From assembly GCF_002994745.2 (NCBI RefSeq), contig NC_037091.1, positions 30,568,612 through 30,632,611 on the forward strand: a DNA stretch of 64,000 nucleotides. Reading direction: 5' to 3'. Shown here piece after piece: positions 1 to 11,413 of the stretch. The stretch's first letter is position 1, and each line of letters begins with the position of its first letter. The position numbers and the translations under genes were made by a program. The notes under the pieces are model-generated. The model worked only from the letters and a program-made list of their open reading frames with translations. It did not search any database and was not told where the DNA came from. The stretch is from Rosa chinensis (lineage: Eukaryota > Streptophyta > Magnoliopsida > Rosales > Rosaceae).

Positions 1-1935
1 ATTTGGTAGCCAGATGTGGTGGTTGACCGGCAGCATGTGGGGCCCAGGCACAGCCGCCTGGGGCGGCGCCTGAGGGCGCGTCCGGCCATTCCTGGTGAGT
101 TGTTTTGGTATATTGAGTAGTATATATTGTTACGAATTTATGGATAGGTGTTTGGTGGAAGTTGGAGGAAGTTTGGATATTAATCGGAATTTCCGAAGTT
201 CAATAGTTTGGTTATTGATTTATGAGAATTCCACTATCGAATTTCTCTCAGCTTGGTGCAAATGATAAAGTTTTGGTTTAATCAGAGAAGAAATAGAAAT
301 GTTAATTTATGAGGATTTGATGTGGGAACCATATTTAATTTCCAGATTGTTATTCACGAATTATAATTATATACAGGGCGATATACCGAGCTATTGCTCG
401 ATGAAGGAACTCATATGTGTGATCGCCTAAATAGTACTGTGAGTGGACATTTATTTTAAATTAAATGTGCATGCAGTATATTATTATTTTTCCGATTGAG
501 GTTTAATTTATTATTTGAATTATTGAGTGTTATGATTTTATGAGCTTGATTTCTTGAGAATTATTATGCTTTATGAGTTACGGGATTTTTAGTGGATTTC
601 CTTCCCGAGGGCTTTCAATAGATTTTCAAGCTAATTATTTATGAGCTATTGAGTTGGGAAATGATTTTCGGGAAGTGACTGATTCAGAAAATATTTTGAG
701 AATAATTGATTTCGAATATTAGTTTTTATGATGATATACGAGTAGGAAGGATTTACCAAATATTTAAGCATGATTGAATTATCGAGATTTATTGAGTTTT
801 GAGCTCCGCACTTATCAACCTTTAGTTAGATTGAGATTTCTTTCCGAAAGCATTTATTGATTTACATAGTATTTGATTTATGCTTTCGAAGATTTATTGA
901 GATATTGAGCTTTGAGTTAGCGAGATAATCCTGAGTTATGCTTTCTATGAATTTTTAATGTTTTATTGAAGTAATATCGAGTTTCTTTCCGAAAGCAAGT
1001 AATTGAAAGAGGTTGTTTCCAGTTTATTGAGGAGGCTATCAGTCAGCGCATGCATGCATTACCTAGTTGGCAGTCCCTTATAGGTAATAGTCTGGTTGGC
1101 AGTCTCTTCCAGACTACATCCCGGTTGGCAGTCCCTTCCGATGCGTCACCTGGTTGGTAGTCCCTTCCAGATGACATGAGGTAGTTAGTTGGCACTCCCT
1201 TCTAACTACCTGTGGCTAGTTGGCAGTCCCTTCCGATGCATCATCTGGGTGGCAGTCCCTCCTAGATGGCATGAGATGACTAGACAGCAGTCCTTTCTAA
1301 TCATCAAACGAGCCTCTTGAAAAGGATGTTTTATAAGGATTGAGGATGAGATTTTAAGAGATTGCAAGATGTTCTATTTTACGTGATTAAGATTGTAGTA
1401 AAGATGATGATTAAGAGTATTTCCAAGATTGTTATTGCATGCGAGTTTTTAGAGAATAACTTGGGAAAGCATTAAGTTTTACTTATTCATTCAAAATTAC
1501 TTATTTTTCGTCCACTCACTCTAACGGATTTTAAATGTTTTCCCCTGGGCCCTTCGGTTTCAAATGCCCAGTTTGCAGGCCAATTTAGCTTGAGGTCGGG
1601 CGTACATGGGGTTGAGGCATAGCTGTCATAGCTTCCGCATTATAAAATATCAGTTATTTATCTTGTATTCTATTCTTTTGTATGCCTGTACATTAGATTG
1701 CTCTGATAACCTATGAGATTAATATTTTTTTAAGTTCAGAATTGTATTGTGATATGGGAGATGTTGCGTTTTAAGGAGCAGGATGGATTATTTTAGAAGT
1801 GTAAATGTTTTTCTACAGGTTTGGGTAGTCCACTTTTAGAGGGAGTTCTACCAAATTTTTGGTAGAATTTCTTCTAAGGAGGGTCCCGCAGGGCCACTTT
1901 GGATTTCAAGGTGAAATCCGAGGCGGGTCCTGTCA
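1..1935 (+). mobile_element. 3' portion of a long LTR (Ty3/gypsy, same family as 35275-37871), truncated by window edge
   Basis: The segment ends in GGGCGGGTCCTGTCA, the same 3' terminus as the complete LTR ending at 37871, and its reverse complement matches the LTR that begins at 7310. The last ~450 bases (poly-pyrimidine, CCCTTCGGTTTCAAATGC, GGTCGGGCGTACAT, TTGAGGCATAG) are closely shared with 37430-37871. By comparison with 35275-37871, about 0.8 kb of the 5' part lies outside the window. It interrupts Copia element A: the base after it (1936) resumes the Copia sequence TTGTGCCATAAGG, seen uninterrupted near 26906. The left flank is off-window, so no target duplication can be checked, nor can a solo LTR be told from a full element. 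Confidence 0.8.
1051..1312 (+). repeat. Array of about eight short hairpins with a shared loop (TTGGCAGTCCCTT) inside the LTR
   Basis: About eight units of 28-35 bp follow each other. Each has a near-constant core TTGGCAGTCCCTT, flanked by arms that are reverse complements but differ between units: GGTAGTTAG/CTAACTACC, GTCTGG/CCAGAC, CACCTGG/CCAGATG, CATCTGGG/CCTAGATG and GATGACTAG/CTAATCATC. The array lies about 620-880 bases from the 3' end of the LTR. Two related LTRs in the window carry hairpin clusters at the same relative place. Function is unknown. Confidence 0.75.
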
Positions 1936-2700
1936 TTGTGCCATAAGGCAAGATTGCCATCTCTTTTTTCCATCACACTTTTTAACAAAGACCTATTAGT
2001 CAATAGGTTTTATGTTAGGAGGTGTTGGCATCACTAGCTCGAAAACCTTCCTCTTCGTTAGAGAATTCAACTTAACCTGGATTGCATCTTTCCATTTAGG
2101 CCAAATTTCTCTATGTTGGCATTCATTCATCAACGGAGTGCAGTTCGATATCATCAGACTCAACAAACTCTTGCGCAATGAAATGCGCAACAACATAATT
2201 AATTATGATGGAGTTTCTATCCCACGTCTCATGTACACTAGTGTAATTTTCAAAGAGCTCTATATTCTCATGAATAGATTCTGACGTTGAGGCGTCCCCC
2301 AACGATAACCATAACCCGAAAAATTCTCATGAAACGGATTTTAAGTGTCGATGATCCAAGGATTAGGTTGTACCAAAGCATCCTTCGAACCCACGGGCCT
2401 CCCACGCATCCTAGCTGGGGCCATGACCTGTAACACCAGAATGCCACTCTCTTTGGCGTTGGCGCCATGCCTACCTCTGTGTAGGGTGGCGCTACGTCCT
2501 CTCGTAGGGACGTGCTTCCTTGCAGACATATTTGCAGCAGATGTGTGATCTCGTCACTTTAGTAGGGATCGAGATGAGACATAGTGGGGATAGAACACGA
2601 CAATTCCTGTCGTTCCTACTGAACATCTATGTTCTTATCTCCTCTTAATGACGGGAAGACTGTCTCATCAAAGTGACATCCGCAAATCTAGCGGTAAGGA
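1936..2700 (-). pseudogene. Copia A: integrase-RT linker and start of reverse transcriptase, broken
   Basis: Minus-strand fragments include the typical pre-RT text MNECQHREIWPKWKDAIQ (about 2060-2130), the lead-in to the RT domain in Copia polyproteins. Upstream is a low-complexity linker with charged and His-rich segments (about 2341-2529). The same two stretches occur in element B at 26966-27148 and 27281-27598. The polymerase catalytic motif is absent because the element is cut at 1936. Confidence 0.65.
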
Positions 2701-3830
2701 GATCGCCTTGCAAGGGCATTAAGTGGCGGACGATTGTTGGAGTCTCAAATCCAACTGAGTTGCCTATTCGTCTGTAAGGACCCCTCATAGAGCGCTGTGG
2801 TGGCGCAATTGGCACATAAATGGCATACTCAAATATGCGTAAGTACGAGATGGTACCCAGTCACTAGCTGTAAAGTAAAGATAGATTGAGTGGTAGTGGG
2901 TTGTAGACGAATTAGCATAGCTGCATGCTATATTGCATCACCCCAAGCGGATATAAGGAGATTGGTGCACATTACCAATGTCTGAACTACCATCGTAGTC
3001 GTTTTCGAGAGACCATTTGGGTGTGTACATGAGAATATAATGTCCAACATCAGTCCCAATACAATATCATCGAAAGTCTTCAATGTAAACTCTCTAGCAT
3101 CATCAAGTCCAATTGACGGAATAGGATGATCCGGGGAGTGAGCCCGTTGTTGTATGACATGTGCTAGGAGTGTAGCATAAGCAACATTTATAAGTGGACA
3201 ATAGCACAACACGTGACCAGCATGTTTGCGTGTCAACCAACATCATGAGATATTTAAACGTCGGCAAGTTGGTTGAACTAGAATCCCCACTAATTCTATG
3301 TAAGAACATAATGAGTATTTTTATTTTTTTTGCATAGAATGGTCTCAATCCTAATTTCCTTAAGGAACGGGCTTTGTATAATGAGCGAGAGGCTTTAGAA
3401 GCAACCAATGAGGATTTTGGTTGGGCCTGAGTGTCTGAAACGCTATTTGAAGCAAGTTGGTGATTACAGCATCACCTGGGGCGCCATCACCATGATGGAC
3501 GCCATCCATGGCGTCATGGATAGGGACTGCGCTAGCCCTAGGTTGGTGGTGGACGAAGGCGGTACCCTAGGCATCAGCATCGGTCACACTTAGTTCAGGA
3601 ATCAAATTTTGATTCATGCTTCGCTTTGCTCGAGAGAAAGGATGTCCATATGAAGTCTTTAGTAGACGGATCATCATATCATGACCAGGATGACCTATCA
3701 TGTCGTGACAAAGCCAATATGTGTCTAAATCCAAGAGATCTTCTCGCATAACTTCATTGGATTTAATAGCTTGAATAGTGGCATAGAGTCCACTAGAGAG
3801 ACACATAAACTTCTCTAAGATGCGCATTTG
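2700..3830 (-). pseudogene. Copia A: GAG-pre-integrase and integrase core remnants
   Basis: The minus-strand frame at 3567-3827 carries a GHPGHDMMIRLLKTSYGHPF segment typical of the GAG-pre-integrase zinc-binding region. The frame at 2928-3236 contains MTRKHAGHVLCYCPLINVAY and AREFTLKTFDDI, typical of the C-terminal half of Copia integrase. Several frameshifts separate these pieces, so no catalytic triad can be followed in one frame. The matching stretch of element B is about 27700-28830. Nonfunctional as it stands. Confidence 0.65.
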
Positions 3831-4533
3831 AACGCAATCCTTATAGGTATTGCAAAGGAACTCATTTCCGTTCTCTACATGTATTTTCGCATGAAATCCC
3901 TTGGCTATTCATAGGTGCGATTGGCCCTAGGAGCGTAGAGAGTTTCTGTGATAGTAATTAAGGTGCCATTTGGCAAGGTGAAGTTGGGCTATTCCATATC
4001 CTTGAATTAATACTGATGACCCAGCCATCATAGTCACAAAGCAATATGCTCAGAATCAAAATAGAGTCATAATGAAAAGAACTCGAAATTTTATTCATAA
4101 GCCAACGGAGTTACATCATTGTCTCTTTGACGAAATAAAATCTAATCCAAAATGCTAGCTAATGCAAAACAATGGTAGTCGTCTAACTTTTTTCGGTAAT
4201 TCCAAAATAAATGTGACCAGGTGAGTAGAGAGATGTCGGTGGAGCAAGGCTCGCTTAAGTACCACTAATCTCAGAACCTTCCTAGACATCACACTTACTT
4301 TGGGTGAGCCTACTTTGAAGAAATACTAAACCATTGGCATCTACTACAAACATATATGGCAATTGCCTATTACATATCTTGGAAAATAAAAAGACTTAAT
4401 CAAAATCGCCAGTCTCTAGATCTTGGCCTTTGAAGTCATCAACCCTTAGAGCAAGATCGTCATCTTGATCTTCTTGCTTCATGTAATTTGCTTCCCTTAC
4501 TTCACGATACGTCTTGTATGCGTTAGCAACATT

Positions 4534-5505
4534 CTAGGGTGCATTACATGCTTTAACCCAATGTCCAGACACTCCACACTGAAGACAAGCATCATCATGG
4601 TCAGACTCCCTTGAAACAGGCGCGCTTAGAGCGCGGTGGGAACGGTTGTGATCCTTGGTGGCGCTACTGCCATAGCTGGAGGCTCTGCCTCTCTCTCTTT
4701 TCACTCGTTGACCTCTACGGTTCCGTGCATGCCTATCTTGGCTGTTTCCTTCCTCTTTGGGGCGAGAATATGGACTAGAAAGTCCAAAATAATCCCTTTC
4801 CTTAGGGTTTCGCTCCTGGCGCCCTCCCTTAGGGGCGCAACTATAATTAGACTCCGGAATTGGCTTTTCTCCCACGGATCTAGAGTTATAGTTCTTCACA
4901 AGTATGTTGTCGTGTTTTTCAGCTATGTTCATGGCACCAATAAGCTCATGAAATCTTGTGATGCGTCCATCATTGACATCAATCCGATAGTTCTTGGCTA
5001 TCATCAATGCAGAGACGGGGAAGGTAGAGAGAGTCTTCTCGATCAACATCGTATCAGTGATTTTCTGCCCACAAAATTCCATCAAAGACTTGATACGAAG
5101 TGCTTCCGAATTGTAGTCAAGTATAGACTTGAAATCACAAAAGCGGAGGTTATGCCATCTCACTTCTAAATCAGGATGCAAGGAGTCACGAACGTTGCCA
5201 AAACTCTGCTCGAGTTCTACCCATAGTTTTCTGGGGTCTTCCTCATTGAGGTACTCATTTTGGAGCGCATCATTCATGTGCCTTGTCATGAGAATTATGG
5301 CTTTAGCTTCATTGGTATTTCTTGTAGCTCTATTCACTTCAAAAGCAGTAGCTTGTTAAGGAGTAAGTACGTTCTGACTTGGCTCTTGGATCGTACTTAG
5401 GATCCCATCAGCCTTAAGATGCTGACACACATCACAAATCCACTTGTGGTATCCTGCTCCTATTGTCTCTAGTGGAGCGAAGCTCAACTTGTTCAGGTTA
5501 CTCAT
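4534..5505 (-). pseudogene. Copia A gag (UBN2-type) with CCHC zinc knuckle
   Basis: The start is taken at MSNLNKLSFAPLETIG (ATG at 5505), because the same start is seen in element B at about 30483. One in-frame stop near 5356 separates the first 49 residues from a 267-residue open stretch (5337-4534). The open part has the typical plant Copia gag core (LWVELEQSFGNVRDSL, RWHNLRFCDFKS), then a basic Arg/Gly-rich region, and ends in CLQCGVSGHWVKAC, a perfect CX2CX4HX4C zinc knuckle. Gag packages element RNA into virus-like particles. The single stop makes it nearly intact and comparatively young next to the decayed integrase. Confidence 0.85.
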
Positions 5506-6463
5506 CCTGTAACTGCAACAAAAGATTAGGGTTAGTTTCGGAGCGAAAAAGGTTACCACGAAAACAATAAAAATTTCTGAGCGTAGTCACTTCCAAGAAA
5601 TTCAATTCCAAGAGGGGTTGGATTAGATCGAAACAATGATGTTTGTGGTCGATAGTTTTATCTCAACAAACTCTAGGTTTGGAGGACTCTATAAGCTCTA
5701 AGCTTGGAGTGAGCACGAACCCCCATAGTTCGGCTTAATTTGGTCTCCCCTATGATAAAGAAAGGGGGGTAGAAGAAGGGAGGTTGCAAGTCCCCAAAAA
5801 AGAAGAGAAATTGAATGTAAAAACTCTGAAAAACAGGAACTTTTAGGAAAAAAAAAAAACCTCGAAATGGGTCGCTAGAAATTTGGCTGGAAAAATAGGT
5901 CGGAAAAAGTCGCAGGAAAATGTCCAGAAAAGTCGCTGGCGGTGGCAGGAAAAAGTCGCAGGAAAAGTGGCCGGCGGTGACCTGTCCCCGGAGTTGCTGA
6001 CGTGGCTTGCTGACGCTGACGTGGCTGAGATGACATCAGCAGCTTGGGCTTCTAGGCTGCGGCTTGGGCTCCTGAGCTACGGCTTGGGCTCCTGAGCTAC
6101 GGCTTGGGCTGCAGCTTGGCTACCCTTTTTTTTTTTTTTTTCTTCTCCTCCTCTCTGCCAATTCAAGATGCAGAGCAGTAAGGTGGCCGGTTCTGGGGAA
6201 AGTGTTTCCAGTTCCCAGATTCTAGGAACGAGGCACTATTGGTGGTGAATTATGGCTGTTGGAGGTGGAGGGGAATGCCTTGAACAGGGTAGAGGAACTT
6301 CTGCCACTTCCGGAGGTCGGTTCAGTGTTTTTCTGGTCGGTTCTGGTGATGGCCCGCCGGTTCTGGACTCCTAGAATTGAGAGCTTCAAGGTGGGCAGTG
6401 GTGGTTTCTGAGATTTGAAGGCTACAAATTTAGGGTATCAGGGTTAGGGCTTTGTGTTGATAA

Positions 6464-6700
6464 TGTTTTTTAGAGAAACGGGAATTGAGAGAAAATTGCA
6501 GTGTATTCTCATGGATAATAGGGGCCTCTTTATATAGAGGATTACAATGCACAGAATCTAAATTGTACGAGGAAAGATAATCATACAATGAATAGATATC
6601 TCTAAGATATTCCCCGAGATTATCTCTAATTAAAACCCTATTATCACTAGGTCAACTAACCTAAAGTTTGAGCCAGACACAATTTGGATTTACTTAAACA
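6464..6700 (-). repeat. 5' LTR of Copia element A (237 bp)
   Basis: The sequence begins TGTTTTTTAGAG and ends TTACTTAAACA. It is homologous to the 234-bp LTRs of element B (25175-25408, 31714-31947). Shared blocks include ATAATAGGGGCCTCTTTATA, AGAGGATTACAA and GGATTTACTT. The palindromic CCTCTTTATATAGAGG contains a TATA-like core and is probably the LTR promoter. On the gag side, the minus-strand text after the LTR (ATTATCAACACAAAGCCCTA) corresponds to the primer-binding region of element B. Confidence 0.8.
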
Positions 6701-7004
6701 CCTTTCAAATCATTCATGTGTGTGTGAGATATATTACTATAATGAGCCCAGCCTATATATAAGTGCGTGTGTGTAAACTATATATTAGGTTGATATCAAA
6801 TGCATAGGCAAACGAAATTATCTAGTATCAAACATACTTAGTTTTCCTAATTAAAGCTGAATCGCATATAAAGGAAGTACTAGCTAGCAGAACTATGGAA
6901 AGATGAGAGATCAAGTATCTGCTTAGGTAAGCCAATGTCATCTTTTGACTGCAAATTGCATTTAACTTATTTCAATGAGAGACTAAAGAAGAGGATGAGA
7001 ACTG

Positions 7005-7038
<34 letters not shown>

Positions 7039-7060
7039 CCAAGTCGACGAGAGCAGCTGC
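6701..7060. other. Intergenic; contains a (GA)n microsatellite
   Basis: No gene or element was recognised. A pure GA/AG dinucleotide run occupies about 7006-7036. Confidence 0.6.
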
Positions 7061-7309
7061 TTTTTTTTTTTTGAGAGAATCTGTCAACTCAAATAGATCA
7101 GGAGGTAAACTCCTTGGAAAGTACATCAACAATAAAAATTGGAGGCTCTAGGCCCCAAAATAAAGAACTAGCAGAAGAACAAGCAAAACGAGCTAGAGTA
7201 TGAGCTACAACATTGGCTTGTCGATAAGCTGCTTTTTGATAAGAGCCAATGTGATGGCATTGGAATGGCTTTTGAAGCCGTTGGACCAATGGCCATGTTA
7301 GAGACTACT

Positions 7310-9857
7310 TGACAGGACCCGCCCCCGGATTTCAGAGATTTCACCCTGAAATCCGAAGTGGCCCTGCGGGGTCCACCTTAGAAGAAATTCTTCCAAAAAT
7401 TTGGCAGAACTTCCCCTAAAATGAACTACCCAAAACCTGGAGAAATGAAATTTACACTTCTAAATTACCCATCCTTATTCTCCTGGAGCCACCCTGCTCC
7501 CAAATCATAACATCTTCCAATTCACATTACACAAATCTCAACTTAATAACATTAATCCCACATGTAATCAGAGCAATTCTAATAAAAATGGTAAACAAGG
7601 AAAACCTAATTCAAAGGAAACCGTGGAAGCCATGCTGTTGACTATGCCTCAACTCCATGTATGCTGGACCTCAACTAATTTCACCTCTAAACTGGGCATT
7701 TGAAACCGAAGGGCCCAGGGGAAAAGTATTGAAAACACGTCAGTGTGAGTGGACAAAAATAAATAAATAAGATGATTTAAAAGAAGCAAACTTAAATACT
7801 TTTCCCACTTATTTAAATTTATAAAACTTCGATGCATGCAACGTATATAAAACTTTATTTCTTAAAATCAGGCGACTAGAAATTGGAAACTGTAAATCAA
7901 ACCTGCTATGTATCATATCATCATACTAGACCCCGCTAGCCCAAAAATAATATAAAAGTAGGGGAAGAAGATAGCCATACGAATGAGCCTCCCAGGCTCG
8001 GGTGATAGCCTCCCAGGCTAAAGTACTCCCATATACTCCCGTTATATACCCACACGCCACTAAGTGTAGCGATTAGGATACTGGGCTTCAGCATCACTGT
8101 CACAAAGACAGTAAGCAGCGCCACAAAGGCGGAAGGGCTTCGGTGATCCCATCACCTCGCCACAAAGGCGGACATATCAATGCTAGCATGATAAATAATC
8201 ACCCAAAGTATGGCAAAAGAAATCCGAAAACCAAGTAAATCCATAAAGCTTCCCCAGCTTCTCACAATAAGCCGAAAGTATCATCAACGTGTCCCACACG
8301 TCAAAAGTATCTCATCTCGAAAATCTTTCAGAAATCCAAAGTCAGCAATTAAAAATATATTTAATCCCTCAAATTTCCTCGGAAAACGAATCGCTGGAAA
8401 CCATATAATAATCATATTCTCAAAAATAAATCATAAATCCAACTCCGAGCATAATAAGTTCATAACCGAAACTCATGAAAAGTCAATGTCAAACTATGAT
8501 CCAAGACAAAATATCATGCTCAATAAATAAAATGATAATTAAATAAATCAATAATTTTTAAATAAATGCATGCATCATTATTTAAAACAAAAGTCCACTC
8601 ACAGTACTATTTAGGCGTTCACGCGTACGAGTTTCTTCGTCGAGCAATAGCTCGGTATGTCGCCCTGTACACAAATATATTCCGTGAATAACTATTCTAA
8701 TTAAATACCATTCTAAAAATTGAATCCTCATAAATCATCTCTCCAATTCTTCTCGGATTCAACCCACATTCTACAACTAATACCAATTCCTTATCTTAAA
8801 GGTTCCAAGTCAGAACCGAGAGATATCCGTCGGTCGGATTCTCGTAAATCGATAATCGAAATCCTAAATTTCTAGAAATTCACAATCAATTAAAAACTTC
8901 TCCAATTCCAACCAAATTCACATATTCAACCTCTACAAAAATTATAGGATTTAACTGGCTAAAAAAAAATAGAATTTAAATTACTGTTTAAACGCCACCA
9001 CTGTTCACGCACCGCACTGTTCACGAGTGACACTGTTCATGCGGCTTCCAACTCCTCCTCCGGCCACCAAATTTCAACCACATAATCATCTCAACATTCT
9101 AAGCATTTTTCATAACTGTGACCAAGTGAGAAAATATCTTGAAGTGCTCCAATTTTGCCAATAAACACAAACCCGGAAATCTCCAAACCCACCAATTTGG
9201 AAATCCTTCAAATTCACCTTCCAAACGTGGAAATTTCAGCTAGAAGTCTTGAGGGAAGATGATCAGTGACTCGAGGTGCTCCTAATAGAACAATTTCACC
9301 ACCGGAGACAGCCGAAAACTAGAGAATTTCACCGTAGAAGCAAATTGCTACAGTAACAATGATTGCATAAATTCGGGGTTTTCCGGCCAAATCACCGATA
9401 CCCACTGATACCATCGTATAGAGGAGGAAGAGGCGGTCCAAGGATAGCTGGAATCACTTGAATCGGACGCCAGACGGTGAAGAAATCGGAAAAACAAGAA
9501 AGGTTAGCGACGCAGGGGAAGAGGGAAGCAGAGAGAAAATCTCGGGGGTAGGTTTCCCGAAATGGAAACTTACCCTGATAACTTTCTATATATATAGAAA
9601 GTTAACGTGAATAGTAACTTTAGTATTTAGGCTATAACTTTCACATACAAACTCCGATTTTTACGTACCATATATGCACGCGCTCGGTTAACGTCCTCTA
9701 CAATTTTCATGAAGGAAATTTTCTCAAATTTTGACCCAAACAAAAAGTCAACTTTTAGGGCCACTAAAAGTACCGAAACGATAGTAAAGGTGAAAATAGT
9801 TGTTGTTTACCGTCCAAATGATTAGTAAACGGGTAAATTAAGATACCAGACGTTACA
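7310..9857 (-). mobile_element. Solo LTR of the long-LTR Ty3/gypsy family, 2548 bp, TSD CTACT
   Basis: Minus-strand orientation: it starts TGTAACGTCTGG (at 9857) and ends GGGTCCTGTCA (at 7310). Both ends match the LTR at 35275-37871. It is flanked by an exact 5-bp duplication CTACT at 7305-7309 and 9858-9862, and it carries no internal element sequence, so it is a solo LTR left by LTR-LTR recombination. The long LTR and the purine tract seen before its relative at 35275 suggest a Tekay/Del-type chromovirus. Confidence 0.92.
7975..8180 (-). repeat. Hairpin cluster within the solo LTR
   Basis: A run of small perfect or near-perfect hairpins: GAGCCTCCCAGGCTC, AGCCTCCCAGGCT, ACTGTCACAAAGACAGT, and CGCCACAAAGGCG twice. 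Two loop types recur (TCCCA-like and ACAAAG) with differing stems. The cluster lies 665-870 bases from the 3' end of this minus-oriented LTR, the same relative place as the arrays at 1051-1312 and 37024-37290. Confidence 0.7.
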
Positions 9858-9862
9858 CTACT

Positions 9863-10219
9863 GCTTTCTCCGGTAAGCAGTTGATTCTCCAATTTCTTTG
9901 TCCATAACTTTTGACTTGTCTGGAGATTAAAATTCTTACAACTACAATTGCAGTTTGTAAATTAAACAAATTAAAGAAAAAATAATCATTTTTATAAACA
10001 GAAATAAAGAGACAATTAACAATTAGTTTCCAACATATTTTTTGAAAATTGCTGAGTAGTTAATAGGAAGATCATGATAGGACCTACTTTCTAAAAGCAA
10101 AATGAATAATGGCCAGAAGAGTCCAACAATACTCCATTAGGCGACATCATGTTGATGCTTGACAAGTAAATAATCCCCACATCAACTCACAAATCTGAAG
10201 TCAAATATGTATTCTCGAT
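9863..10219. other. Intergenic, AT-rich
   Basis: No coding or element signal was recognised beyond the possible LINE edge. The 8-bp target site TTCTCGAT (10212-10219) at its end belongs to the adjacent MITE. Confidence 0.5.
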
Positions 10220-10776
10220 TAGGGCTGTCAATGGGTCGTGTCGGGTTAGGTTTGTGTCGGGTCAAGGTATTTATCGTGTTAAAAGAGACAAACCCAAACC
10301 CAACCTATCTATTAAACGGGTTACCCGTTTCCAACCCGCTTAATCCATTTAATAAATAGGTCATGTAGTGTTAGACAAAATGACCCATTTAAAGGTTAAC
10401 AATGCGACCCATTTAACTAAAAAAAAGCATAAATTGATTAAATTCACTAAAAACTCCACAAGATGAAGAATATAAATAATTATATATAATTCATAAATAA
10501 TTAACTCCAATAATTAAAAAGCAAAATATTTCAAATTGTTTAATCCTATGATCAAATACTCCCAGCGTCCAAAATTTCAAGAAGAAGTACATCATAATTG
10601 GGTTATACGGGTTCACTTCGTGTTAGCGGGTTGACCCATGGCCAACCCATTTATTAAACGGGTCATGGCGGGTTGACCCACGGCCTACCAGCTTTTTAAT
10701 CGTGTGGGTTCAACCCTCTTTATTTCGTGGGGGTTTCGAGTCGTGTTATCGGGTTGTGTCGGAATTGACAGCCCTA
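10220..10776. mobile_element. hAT-type MITE (557 bp) with 8-bp TSD TTCTCGAT
   Basis: The left end reads TAGGGCTGTCAATGGGTCGT. The right end, reversed and complemented, reads TAGGGCTGTCAATTCCGACA, so the terminal inverted repeats are at least 13 bp. An exact 8-bp duplication TTCTCGAT flanks the element (10212-10219 and 10777-10784), the hallmark of hAT transposition. The interior is rich in GGGTTxACCCG-type short palindromes and has no transposase, so it is non-autonomous. Confidence 0.92.
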
Positions 10777-10809
10777 TTCTCGATCTTCCACTACTACCTT
10801 ACACGTAGT

Positions 10810-11413
10810 TGTAACAACCTGACCCATAACTAATAGAAGAGAAAAATAAGACAACACCATCTACTAGATCCATACTTGGATCAAGTTCAATGGAATTTAA
10901 ATCGAATGATCCATGACTTTACCTTTGACGGTGGTATTGATACACAGATAGAGAAAGCTAGATTGCATTGAACTGTACCATAGAAATTAGAATTAGAATC
11001 TAAGCTACAAAGAGAGAGATTTGTCTCTAATATGTATTAGGTTGGGTGTGCAACCGTGCAAGAGAAGAGGGGGAGGGCAAGAGCCGCAAGAGAGAGGGCA
11101 AGAGATCTTTCTCGAGAGGGTTCCAAAGAGACCTAAAGATAGGGACTACCACTTTCAGCCTTCCATCTGGTTATATATACCTAAGACAGATGGTAGAGAT
11201 CAAGCGGTGCTGGGATGAACGGCCCAAATTGCACCATCTAAATTTCAATTAATTCCTTCTTCTTCTTTTATTGATTTATGTATAACCCGTGTATTCAGAA
11301 ATTCTCCGAAATTCCTACGAACCCGTCATCACGTGAATCCATAAAATTGATATTTGATTTTAGACCATCGAACAAATTTTTAAACATCTTGATAATATAT
11401 GTAGGGTATTACA
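10810..11413. mobile_element. Solo LTR (604 bp), TSD GTAGT
   Basis: It begins TGTAACAACCTGACCC and ends AGGGTATTACA, and is flanked by an exact GTAGT duplication (10805-10809 and 11414-11418). No internal retrotransposon sequence is present. Both strands start with a plausible gypsy-like LTR end (TGTAAC or TGTAATACCC), so orientation is left open. It is unrelated in sequence to the long-LTR family. Confidence 0.85.

Larger units (their letters stand above)
1936..6700 (-). mobile_element. Ty1/Copia retrotransposon A, 5' part (LTR, leader, gag, integrase, start of RT), decayed
   Basis: Read on the minus strand, the order is 5' LTR (6464-6700), leader (about 5506-6463), gag (4534-5505), protease region, GAG-pre-integrase and integrase (about 2700-3830), linker and the first part of reverse transcriptase, where the long LTR (1-1935) cuts it. 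It is colinear with element B (25175-31947), which shows what is missing: the rest of RT, RNase H and the 3' LTR. Frames are broken by stops and shifts throughout. The leader contains purine-rich repeats of the AAAAGTCGCAGGAAAA type (about 5890-5980) and a repeated GGCTTGGGCTCCTGAGCTAC unit (about 6045-6110). Confidence 0.85.
7061..9900 (-). mobile_element. LINE (L1-type) 3' end: RNase H C-terminus and poly(A), split by a solo LTR
   Basis: On the minus strand the frame at 7098-7289 reads YRQANVVAHTLARFACSS, then a tryptophan/proline-containing tail ending DVLSKE. This is the usual C-terminus of the RNase H domain in plant L1 elements. It is followed by a poly(A) tail, seen as a T run at about 7063-7073. 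The solo LTR at 7310-9857 with its CTACT duplication interrupts it; the reading continues across the insertion (minus-strand VVSNMAIGP bridging 9862/7309). I cannot place the right-hand limit accurately; the piece beyond 9862 is short. Confidence 0.6.

Noticed and set aside
1051..1312. CRISPR-like array (repeat with variable spacers)
   Set aside because: The genome is a plant nucleus, the units are hairpins with complementary arms, and they sit inside an LTR.
3408..3593. Plus-strand ORF repeated at 28389-28574
   Set aside because: It is the antisense shadow of the conserved Copia integrase region in elements A and B.
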